Shown here: positions 56,263-64,000 of the stretch, piece by piece
How positions within the stretch are numbered: position 1 is the first letter of the stretch
How the letters are laid out: each line of letters opens with the position of its first letter
Position numbers and translations under genes: made by a program
Origin: Adiantum capillus-veneris
Taxonomy: Eukaryota > Streptophyta > Polypodiopsida > Polypodiales > Pteridaceae
Assembly: GCA_014529385.2 (NCBI GenBank)
Contig: CM043962.1
Coordinates: 88,997,180 to 89,061,179 of the forward strand
Length of the DNA stretch: 64,000 nucleotides
Reading direction: 5' to 3'
Notes under the pieces: generated by a model
The model's input: only the letters and a program-made list of their open reading frames with translations
Databases searched by the model: none
What the model was told of the DNA's origin: nothing

Positions 56263-57275
56263 CTACATCCCATGAAACCAGAATACGCTTTGTTTGCGGG
56301 TGATATAACCTATAACCTTTGCGTCAACACTATAACCAAAATAAATAAATTTGACAGCCTTATCATCCAATTTTCTGCGATGTGTTTGTGGCACCAAAGC
56401 ACATGCCAAACAACCAAAAACACGCATGTGCTCAATAGAAGGCTTCCTATCATGCCATGCTTCATATGGAGTAATAGACTGCAAAGCTTTTGTAGGACAC
56501 CTGTTAAGTACATAAGTGGCACACATGATGGCCTCAAGCCAAAAAGAATGCGGCAAAGCTTGACTTTTGACCATACATCGTGCCATTTCCGTCAGTGACC
56601 TGTTTTTCCTCTCAGCAACACCATTTTGCTGAGGCGTATATGGCACTGTAGATTGGTGTTTTATCCCACGACTAGCCAGAAATGCATTAAATTCATGAGA
56701 CATATACTCCCCCCCTTGATCTGAACAGAGGGTGCCCATAGTACATTTCGATACATTTTCAGCCATAGCCAAAAAATGTTCGAAGCACATAAAAGCTTCG
56801 GATTTCGCTTTAATAAAAAATACCCATGCATGCCTAGAGTAATCATCAATGAAATTCACGAAGTACAGGTAATTGTCCAAGGACGGAGTTTGCATGGGCC
56901 CACAAACATTATGCACAAGCTGCAACCTGCATGTGGCCTTAACTGAACCATCCTTTGGAAACTTAGAACGCTGCATTTTACCCAAAATATAGCCTTCACA
57001 AACATGTTTGATAGGTGCTTCAAGAGGCGGCAAAGAAGCAACCATATCAGATTTCTGCAAACGAAGCAAACAGGCAAAATTCATATGCCCAAAACGTGCA
57101 TGCCAAAGTTTTGCATTTGAAATAGCCCTTGAATCTGCAATTGCATTTGCAAAATTTTGTCCACACTTGTCATACAAAGTGAGCTTATACAGCCCACGAC
57201 ACAAAAGGCCAGATGCAACAATTTCATCATCAAAACTGAGATCATGGACTGTACATCTGTTATCCACAAATTTGA
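56263..57275 (-). pseudogene. Copia A4 GAG-pre-integrase and integrase
   Basis: An open frame of 334 codons (57267-56263) is the most intact family A integrase here. It has 'LWHARFGHMNFACLLRLQKS', 'HVCEGYILGKMQRSKFP' (one zinc Cys replaced by Tyr relative to CEGC), 'FVNFIDDYSRHAWVFFIKAK', 'LCSDQGGEYMSHEFN' (DRGG changed to DQGG), 'VPYTPQQNGVAERKN' and 'MRVFGCLACALVPQT'. The catalytic DDE-type framework is largely retained, but RT is absent from this unit. Confidence 0.88.
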
Positions 57276-58618
57276 CTACAAGTCCAAGTCTAGCAAGTGC
57301 GATATAGACAAAAGATTCTTCTTGATCCCAGGTACATAAAGTGCATCGACAAGTGTGAAAGAACTGCCATTTGCAGCAATAAGCACAATCTTTTCAACCC
57401 CTTGAACCGGATAAGAGGCATTGTTGGCACAAGTGATTGAATTCCCATGAGGGACAGACTCAAGAGAGGTGAACAATTCACGATGTGAGGTAATGTGCTT
57501 TGTAGCACTGCTGTCGAAATACCACACATGTGAATCTATAGCAACTGACAAGCATGCATCATGGACAATAGGATTGTAAGTGTACTCTGCACTAAAAGCC
57601 CATTCTGCATCAACATCCACATCACAGTCTCCTTTTACAGAAGACTCAACAATGGCTACATTTGTAGTGGAACCAGCATTTACAGTGGAACCACCCTCTT
57701 TCTTCTTAGCCTCTTTGTCCTTCAACTTAGGACACTGCTTGATCAAATGATAATTAGCTCTACAATAATGGCAACGCATCTTCTTTTTGCCCTTATCACC
57801 AGAATTTTCAGATGAATTGCTGCCAACAGAAGCATTAGGAACAAAGGTTTTGCCACTCGCAGCAAAACCATAAGAAGTGACTGCATTGATGTTAGCACCC
57901 TTTCTTTGAGAAGCAATAAAAGCATGTTCAACTGCACATTGCCTAGTCTTGTTTTTTCTGGAAAGTGACTCTTGAAATAGCAATAGGTATAATGCATCAA
58001 CTTGACAACTTTAGGATTTCCTTGGGTCATTAGTCTCCAAGTACTAGCAATAGTCTGGTATGAATCTGGTAAGGCATCAAGAATAGTCTTCACAAGGGAA
58101 CTGTACGAAATGACTTCACTTATATAAATAAGTTGCTCATTGATATCCTTGACACAAGCGAGGAAAGTGTCTATATCATCTTCCTCATGCATAATCTTCG
58201 ATTCTAGCTCTTTACGCAGCAAAGCAATGTTAGCCTCATTGCGGCTTGCATAAAGACCTGCTAGAATACCCAAGCCTGTTTTGCAGATTTTGTTGAACGA
58301 ATGTGAGGAACAATGGTACTTTTCATAGACAATGCAATCAATGCATGAGCCTGCACATCCTTTACATCCCAACAACGAGCTTGTTCTACCGTAGGCAAAA
58401 CAGCTCTAATAGCAGCAATCCTTGCAGCAAGACCTGCAACATCCTCAACATCACATACATCCTCAGAACTAGGACGTACATCAATGCCCTGCACAATATT
58501 CCAAACGCCCTTTGACACAAGAGCATGTTGCATTGTAAGCCCACATAGGGTAATTGTCCCCATCCAACCTGTCCTCAGCAGCAGACATCTTGAACACATC
58601 TGTGTTCTTTCCAGCCAT
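57276..58618 (-). pseudogene. Copia A4 Gag, zinc knuckle and protease, broken
   Basis: Gag begins at an ATG at 58618 (MAGKNTDVFKMSAAED). Frame breaks occur near 58540, 58270 and 57990. The open block 57983-57276 holds the zinc knuckle CHYCRANYHLIKQC (about 57775-57735) and the protease motif WYFDSSATKHITS near 57520, with DSS in place of DSG. Confidence 0.87.
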
Positions 58619-58966
58619 GGTAAATGTTGCACCTGATGTGAAAACTTCCTGAAAAGAGGAGAAACAAAGTGAGAACAACACGTGATATATAGCACAAACC
58701 GTAGAAGACTGTAAGACACTTGTTATGCTAAAAACGGCACTGATAGAAATTCTGCACAATATGATAAAATAGCCTGTGCAGTACAGCCTGTAGTGAAAAT
58801 GGAGGCCGAAACGAGCCCGAATCAGAAATCTGAGCAGACTAAGCTCTATGAGTTGTCCCAAAATTTTTGTCGATCTACGGACGCTCGCCAAAGCTCACTC
58901 AAATCCAAGAAAGCGAGCAGGCGTGTGCTGGAGATGCTAGCGACTAAGCTTGAGAGGATGCAACCT

Positions 58967-58978
58967 GGTCTGATACCA
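58967..58978 (-). other. Primer binding site of copy A4, degenerate
   Basis: The plus strand reads ggtctgatacca (consensus gctctgatacca). The adjacent LTR edge has lost its first four bases. Confidence 0.82.
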
Positions 58979-58980
58979 AT

Positions 58981-59203
58981 GGAATTAGGGTTGCAGAGAA
59001 ACGCACATAGCTTGGAGAAGACGAAGGAAGCTCAAGGCACACAATAGAGATGTGTGTTACTTAGTGTGCAATGGAAAGATAGATAGGCCTAGAGTGATGG
59101 GCCTATATACAATGCTCGGGGGGAGAAACCTCCTAAAGAGGGAAAAAATGCCCCGGCGGTCCTAGTGTGTTCACACACATCACTACCACATGTATATGGT
59201 ACA
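58981..59203 (-). repeat. Copia family A 5' LTR of the array, inner edge truncated
   Basis: It starts ggaattaggg directly after 'gataccaat', lacking the TGTT that opens other copies, and ends GGTACA (one A lost). The target duplicate GGTTG follows. Confidence 0.9.
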
Positions 59204-59897
59204 GGTTGTGATACTATATTTACAAAGATTTATCATTGGATATAGATCGACACCTCCAAGCATGATTTAAAAAATCATCCAAATAAGAATGTCCAAACAG
59301 CTTTATCGTATGCACTGTACTCTTTCAAAAATTTGCGTCTTTATTCCTTAACATTCAGAAAGGCATTTAAGTTGAAGGTTTGTTAATTATGGACAGTAAG
59401 TCATGGTTGTAGGAGGTATTAAAGCTAATTTAATTAGATGTCCTAATAATGAAATGCACTGTTGTGAAGAAGTGCTTAGAAATAGAAATTATATAATCAA
59501 TATGATATGATTATTTGTGAATCATGAGAAGATGTGTATGCAACTACACTATATGTTATACTATTGTACTCATCTATCCAAGATGTCATGTATAGAAAAC
59601 TTATGACGCACATAACCGTGATGCACATAACTATGAATACACATTTGAAGAATAGAGCAAATGCAAGCGATAAACTATGTACTTAGATTAGTGTTCTCAA
59701 TCTTGTCATGATGTAACGTACATAACTTCTAATGCATGTATGCTAAACCATCTACAAGATTTTATTCAGCAATGGCTAAGGGTTTAGGGTCATATAAAAG
59801 TATGCTCGATCATTCAATACCATAGTGAAATGGTTAATGGATAAGGATCATAAAAAGAAAAAAAGAAAAAATAGGCCTATTCAACCTAAAACCTCAT
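59204..59897 (-). repeat. Large palindrome, right arm, outer segment
   Basis: It matches the reverse complement of 42873-43492, with shared text such as 'cctattcaacctaaa.cctcat' and 'ccaagcatgatt'. One extra block of about 55 bp occurs near 59295-59345. Homology ends at about 59897, ten bases before a gypsy LTR starts (59907). That insertion may hide the true end of the arm. Confidence 0.87.
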
Positions 59898-59906
59898 ATA
59901 TATGTT

Positions 59907-61044
59907 TGTCAGGCCTAGGGTAAGACCGGCCGGTAGGCCAAGGGCCAGGACGGACATAAGGTCAAGGGGGCCCTATTATTAGCAGGCAAGGCTTATACAG
60001 GGTGTCATCGGGTGGAGAGTTGCATGCTCCAGTTCCCTTTTGTTTTCAAGTAACAGTCCGTGCCTGACTTACCTTTGTTGCTAGGCAACTTTGCCTTGTT
60101 GGAGCCTTGCTCCGTTGTTAAAGCATGATTGAAGTACCATGGTGCAGCTTATGACGATGTCATACAGAAAATAATTACCACCGGTTGTGACCTTGTCGAA
60201 TAGAATTCCATACTCAAAGCATAATAACATTTACATGAATGACACAAACAAGATGTACCTTCCATGCCAAGCATGTCTCCTCCCGTCATGAGAAAGCCCT
60301 TGTGGTAAATTCCCGTTTGTTCCCATGCAAGCCTAGTAGCTTATGTAAAAGGATGTCTATAAGGATTTGAGGTCGCAAATCAACCTCCATGCAGGCGCAT
60401 GATGAATCTTGAAAAGTGAAAAGAGGTACTCTTTCGGGTACATCTTAGTTGTGATCACTCGTTTAGCATACTCAAGTGAGTTCTAAATGGAGTCTACATG
60501 CAATGTTGTATATGAGCCGGCTACCCAAGGCGGTTGCAAATCAACCTCCATGCAGGCGCATGATGAATCTTGAAAAGTGAAAAGAGGTACTCTTTCGGGT
60601 ACATCTTAGTTGTGATCACTCGTTTAGCATACTCAAGTGAGTTCTAAATGGAGTCTACATGCAATGTTGTATATGAGCCGGCTACCCAAGGCGGTTGCAA
60701 AGGGACAACAATGTTGAAAATCAAGATTTTACTCTTGGTTTCATTGAACCTCCCACCAAGCCGTGTTTCGGTCAAACGAACAACAAGATACATGAAGGAT
60801 GCCATTGTGGAAAAAATTAGTGTTCTCATGAAGATATAGTCCTTTAAAACACTTCTCCAAGGGGGGAGTAATGTCAGGCCTAGGGTAAGACCGGGCGGTA
60901 TGCCAAGGGGGGCCAAGACGGACATGCGGTCAAGGGGCCCCTATTATTAGCACGTAGGGCCTATATTATTGCAACCAAGGTAATCGTGATGACGAGGACA
61001 AACCTCCTACTTGCGTACACGCCCCTCTAGACCGAGGGTACCAT

Positions 61045-61046
<2 letters not shown>
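59907..61046 (+). mobile_element. Ty3/gypsy family C copy 2, truncated
   Basis: LTR-like starts TGTCAGGCCTAGGGTAAGAC lie at 59907 and 60872. The second is preceded by a polypurine tract (ccaaggggggagtaa, 60857-60871) identical to that of the 22.3-kb relic. The two LTR starts agree for about 80 bp and then diverge, so at least one is rearranged. Between them is a short internal remnant, including pol-tail frames ('LGFIEPPTKPCF', 'HEDIVL') that resemble the tail upstream of 22330. The outer ends are not fixed. Confidence 0.55.
60381..60702. repeat. 161-bp tandem duplication
   Basis: 'caacctccatgcaggcgcat' starts at 60381 and 60542, and the two units are virtually identical over 161 bp. It lies inside the gypsy family C remnant. 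Confidence 0.93.

Positions 61047-61118
<72 letters not shown>
61047..61118. repeat. (AG)36 microsatellite
   Basis: An uninterrupted AG tract of about 72 bp after the gypsy family C 3' LTR start. Confidence 0.97.
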
Positions 61119-61119
<1 letters not shown>

Positions 61120-62228
61120 ATTGGGTACAATCATGCCCCCATGTCTAGAGTGAGTTGGCTTTCTCTAGGCATGCATTTATATTATTTCCAAAAAGGGACA
61201 ACTCATAAATCAAGCTATTTACATTCCACTTTGGGGATAAAGACTTTATTGAAATAGTTAGATTCTTATTAACTTATTCCATGTCCTGCTATCTGCTGTC
61301 AGTCACCTGCTCACGACTAGACACCTTGACCTACTACAACATGCACACATGACCATAATTGTTAGTATCCAACTTCTCAGAATCCATTCCATCACATACC
61401 CCGGGGTAACAAAAGCAATTGACCTCAGTTGTTCATAATAACAATAGCAAAGTAATATGTGGTGGGCCAGTTCCACATGTAAATATCACGGAGAGTCCTG
61501 TCTCACTAGGCGTAGGAACTCTAACACACATGTAGATGTAATGGAAATGGCCTATGAACTTTGAAAGTAGCGGAATTAGGAAATTAGTGAAGCACTTTTG
61601 AGATATTACTTTGTGAGCATAGTGGGTGAACCTAATTGATGGTAGCAACATAAACATGGCACTTAGTTAACTTGGCATGAACAATACTTTTGCAAGAGAG
61701 AGAGTTTAAAGAACATGACAATAGTTGAGGACCGGATTCTTATGGAGCCAGTACCCCTCCAATAGGCACTTGTATTATAGTTTCTCCCATCAAGAGAGAC
61801 TTGGTACAATACAATCTTTGCGTTCTTTGTTACCTAGGTGATGCAATGAAGATGGAAAGCTTCATGCATGACAAGCATAACATAAACTTTGTAGAAATCA
61901 TTAACTATCCCAAGCCTCAGTCCCAAGGCCTCGAACACCTTCGAAGGTGGAGAGAGCTAGCAGGGAATGAGGATAGGGAAGAGGAAGAAGAAACATTTCA
62001 TAGGAGAAAGAAATAGTTCCTCACTTATCATCTCTCTTCTTGCTAGCATACATAATAGCATAGTAATGAAGATGGAGAAGATGGCAAGCTTAAGCATTGA
62101 AGCATGGCTCTTGGTTGGATTTGCATTCCATAGCCAAGATTGTTGGTGTAGGCTCTCACTTCTCACAATCTTGGAGAAGGAGGTGGAGTTCCTCAACTTT
62201 CACCAAGTGAGAATGATCCACAAAATGA
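61119..62228. other. Intergenic, no gene recognised
   Basis: Open frames at 61801-62016 and 61967-62269 (plus), and 61433-61657 and 61957-62196 (minus), lack recognisable motifs. No RNA gene or terminus was seen. Confidence 0.5.
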
Positions 62229-62406
62229 GTGTGTGTGTGTGTGTGTGTGTGTGGTGTATATCCCCCTAGCACCCCCCTTGCTTGTTGGGGTGAGTTGTAG
62301 CTTTTCCACATGCTTCAAGCTCATTGGACCCCTCTCCCCTTAGCCAATCATATGCAGCATGCAGTCAAGTACATGGGTAGTCTTTTGACAAGTGTCCTCC
62401 TTACCC

Positions 62407-62451
<45 letters not shown>
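62229..62451. repeat. (GT)n and (GA)n microsatellites
   Basis: A GT tract at 62229-62253 and a GA tract at 62409-62451. The segments after them ('agctcattggacccctct' at about 62317 and 62490) are degenerate duplicates of each other. Confidence 0.9.
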
Positions 62452-62455
<4 letters not shown>

Positions 62456-62650
62456 AAAATATCTAGATATTTGTTGGATGGAACTAGAAGCTCATTGGAC
62501 CCCTCTTTAGCCCAACCAATAGCATTCAAGCACACCATGTGGTTAAGCTTAGGGAGAGTCTGACATGTGTCCTATGTGCCCTTTGAGAAAAGGGGTGTCC
62601 TTTGGGTGAGTGGAAGGTTAGGTCAAAGGTTCCCCTAACTTTGGGACTTT

Positions 62651-62765
62651 CATGCATAGGAAGCTTCTCAAGCACCTTCCTCATTAAGTTCATATGATCT
62701 CTTTTTGACTCAAGCACCTTACCCCCCATGCATGGGAAGCTTCTCAAGCACCTTCCTCATTAAGT
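62651..62765. repeat. 76-bp direct duplication
   Basis: 'catgcat.ggaagcttctcaagcaccttcctcattaagt' occurs at 62651 and 62727. Confidence 0.85.
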
Positions 62766-62821
62766 ATGGAAAGTATCTTAAGTACCTTAGTCATCAAGCA
62801 TGACACACACCTTAGGTCGAG

Positions 62822-62990
62822 TTTCCACCTCAAGCTCAGCCCTAGCTTGCCTAAAGTCAAAGGCAAGTTTACGTCGGGTTCCCACCTCAAGCTCAGCCCT
62901 AGCTTGCCTAAGGTCAAAGGCAAGTTTAGGTTGGCTTCCCATCTCAAGCTCAGCCCTAGCTTGGCTAAGGTCAAAGGACTTTTAACACTA
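62822..62990. repeat. 57-bp tandem repeat, three copies
   Basis: The core 'cctcaagctcagccctagct' recurs with starts of ccacct/ccatct at 62825, 62882 and 62939, exactly 57 apart. The period is a multiple of three, so a minus-strand frame (62995-62744) reads a 19-residue repeat (LGLSLRWE..LNLPLTLGK). No family is recognised. Confidence 0.9.
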
Positions 62991-63223
62991 ACCATTGGAG
63001 GTATTTAATGAAGCTAACCCTAGGTCTTTTAAACTCCATTATTTAACCTTGCTCTTTGACAGACCATTTCTCATTTGGGCCCCTTTACCATTGGCCCCAT
63101 GTTGAGATAGATCCGTAAGCACATGTTATATTCTAACCCTTGTTCCTGTTTATTATCCCACATAAAATGATCATTTTAATATGAGAAATCATTCGGGTTG
63201 GTTAGATATTAGATTTAATGACA

Positions 63224-64000
63224 TTACCTCTGTCTTGGAATCATAGTCGTCCTCGACTATGAGGTAAAAGAGATAAAGTCATAGTCATTAGTCAATTTGT
63301 CTTAGCGGATAGAGGATCCCTTTTTACCCTACAACATCATTCCAAGATGGATGACTAATTCATTTGGTGCTCTGGAGACATAGCTGCTGCCGCAAGCATA
63401 TCTGATCTTTAGTCCATTTCATCCTCCCAAGGAGAGTGACAAATTCTACATGGTGTTTGAGAGACGTCGTCATCCCAGACATGATTCTTAGTATGGATAC
63501 TATTTAAATTTTTTCACAATAAAGAGAGAATTAGTCTTATAAGACAAAACATTGATCATTTAAAAGAAACATGTACATTTGCTTACTCTAATGTAGCATT
63601 GTAAGTGTTGACAAGGTTCATACTATCCTTAAGCTGGATTCCTTCCATCCTCTAGCATCTTCAAAAGGATAATGTTTGAACTTAATAAGATACCGCCGAA
63701 TAATCTTACCATGTCAGAGTACCTTGTCTTCATGCTGAAGGATAGCTTCGGGTTGTAGCACCTCTTCTTGGTCTTCGATTTCGGGAGGGTCTTCAATAAC
63801 TGGTTCATTTGGAGGCTCTCCTTTGTAGGGCTTAAGTAGGCTCACATGAAAGCATTTGTGTATGAGCCAATGGTTAGGAAACTTGAGTTGATAAGCCACC
63901 TCATTGATTGGCTTCAAAATTTGAAAAGGACCATAGTATCTTTTTGCTAGTTTAGCATGCTACTTTTGATGGCCCGTAGGATTTTTGCCCGTTGTTTGTC
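63224..64000 (-). mobile_element. Ty3/gypsy chromovirus 3' end, runs off window
   Basis: The integrase C-terminal module and chromodomain (63600-64000, minus) are followed by the tail 'gtcgaggacgactatgattc', the kind of 'CGAGGACGA' tail that precedes chromovirus 3' LTRs. A possible LTR then starts TGTCATTAAATC at 63223. The repeats at 62.2-63.2 kb may belong to this LTR. The 5' part lies outside the window. Confidence 0.6.
63600..64000 (-). pseudogene. Chromovirus integrase C-terminus and chromodomain, broken
   Basis: Element-sense blocks are '[20 protein letters not shown]' (about 63950-63890), '[20 protein letters not shown]' (matching '[19 protein letters not shown]'), the acidic Pro/Glu linker '[20 protein letters not shown]', and 'HEDKVL'. 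The chromodomain follows with 'HGKIIRRYLIKFKHYPFEDA' near 63700-63650. A stop codon replaces the residue between 'HEDKVL' and 'HGKII' at about 63714, so the chromodomain is cut off. This module normally binds histone marks and steers integration. Confidence 0.8.

Larger units (their letters stand above)
50157..59203 (-). mobile_element. Copia family A tandem array: LTR-internal-LTR-internal-LTR (A3/A4)
   Basis: Three LTRs (58981-59203, 55430-55655, 50157-50383) bound two internal regions. A4 (55656-58980) has Gag, protease, integrase and only the start of the RT region. A3 (50384-55429) has all domains. The outer flanks GGTTA (50152-50156) and GGTTG (59204-59208) fit one 5-bp target duplication with a later mutation. 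The paralogous empty site at 43488-43492 reads GGTTG in the complementary sense. The whole 9-kb block thus behaves as one insertion. Confidence 0.85.

Noticed and set aside
62822-62990. CRISPR-like or zinc-finger-type coding repeat
   Set aside because: Only three contiguous copies, no spacers, no Cys/His pattern.

Overview
This window is a TE-dense stretch of a land-plant nuclear genome. The evidence is GT-AG introns in a plant-type folate-biopterin transporter gene, Ty1/copia elements primed by initiator-tRNA-Met (complement of TGGTATCAGAGC beside the LTRs), Ty3/gypsy relics including a chromovirus chromodomain, a CACTA (TNP2) transposon, a LINE, a probable tRNA-derived SINE, and long CT/GA/CA microsatellites. 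The species cannot be told from the sequence alone. All assignments come from reading the sequence; no database search was run.

Layout. 1-6026: minus-strand copia family A, two internal regions sharing one LTR (851-1177). 6027-8990: AT-rich DNA with a tandem array of about 145-bp units (7541-8510) and a long CT tract. 8998-10330: broken LINE reverse transcriptase. 10.5-17.77 kb: CACTA transposon relic (TNP2 transposase, terminus at 17772) split by a nearly complete copia element, family B (11930-17508, target-site duplication AGAGA). 17.8-31.3 kb: mostly unrecognised intergenic DNA with a 342-bp duplicated ORF, a gypsy 3' end (22.3-23.5 kb), a collapsed family A element (26708-27286, duplication AGCAC), and microsatellites. 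31.3-33.8 kb: a 40-bp-arm hairpin, a SINE-like unit, and a fresh 85-bp duplication.

33858 to about 42412, minus strand: the only host gene I can support, a BT1/folate-biopterin transporter. It has six coding exons (517 codons plus stop) and a probable noncoding first exon. The 4.2-kb 5'-UTR intron holds an antisense, internally deleted gypsy element with its 3' LTR.

42873-59897: a large imperfect palindrome, with arms of about 1.8 kb around a spacer of about 135 bp. It was later split by two independent family A insertions: 44065-48281 (duplication CTTTG) in the left arm and the LTR-int-LTR-int-LTR array 50157-59203 (duplication GGTT[A/G]) in the right arm. Each arm keeps the empty target site of the insertion in the other arm. 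The arms carry a coding-like, charged coiled-coil relic that I do not recognise. 59907-64000: gypsy fragments, 161-bp and 57-bp tandem duplications, GA/GT tracts, and a chromovirus 3' end running off the window.

Functionally, apart from the transporter gene everything recognisable is selfish DNA, and every element is broken by frameshifts, stops or deletions. The interest lies in the rearrangements: the palindrome with paired empty sites, shared-LTR arrays, and microhomology deletions.
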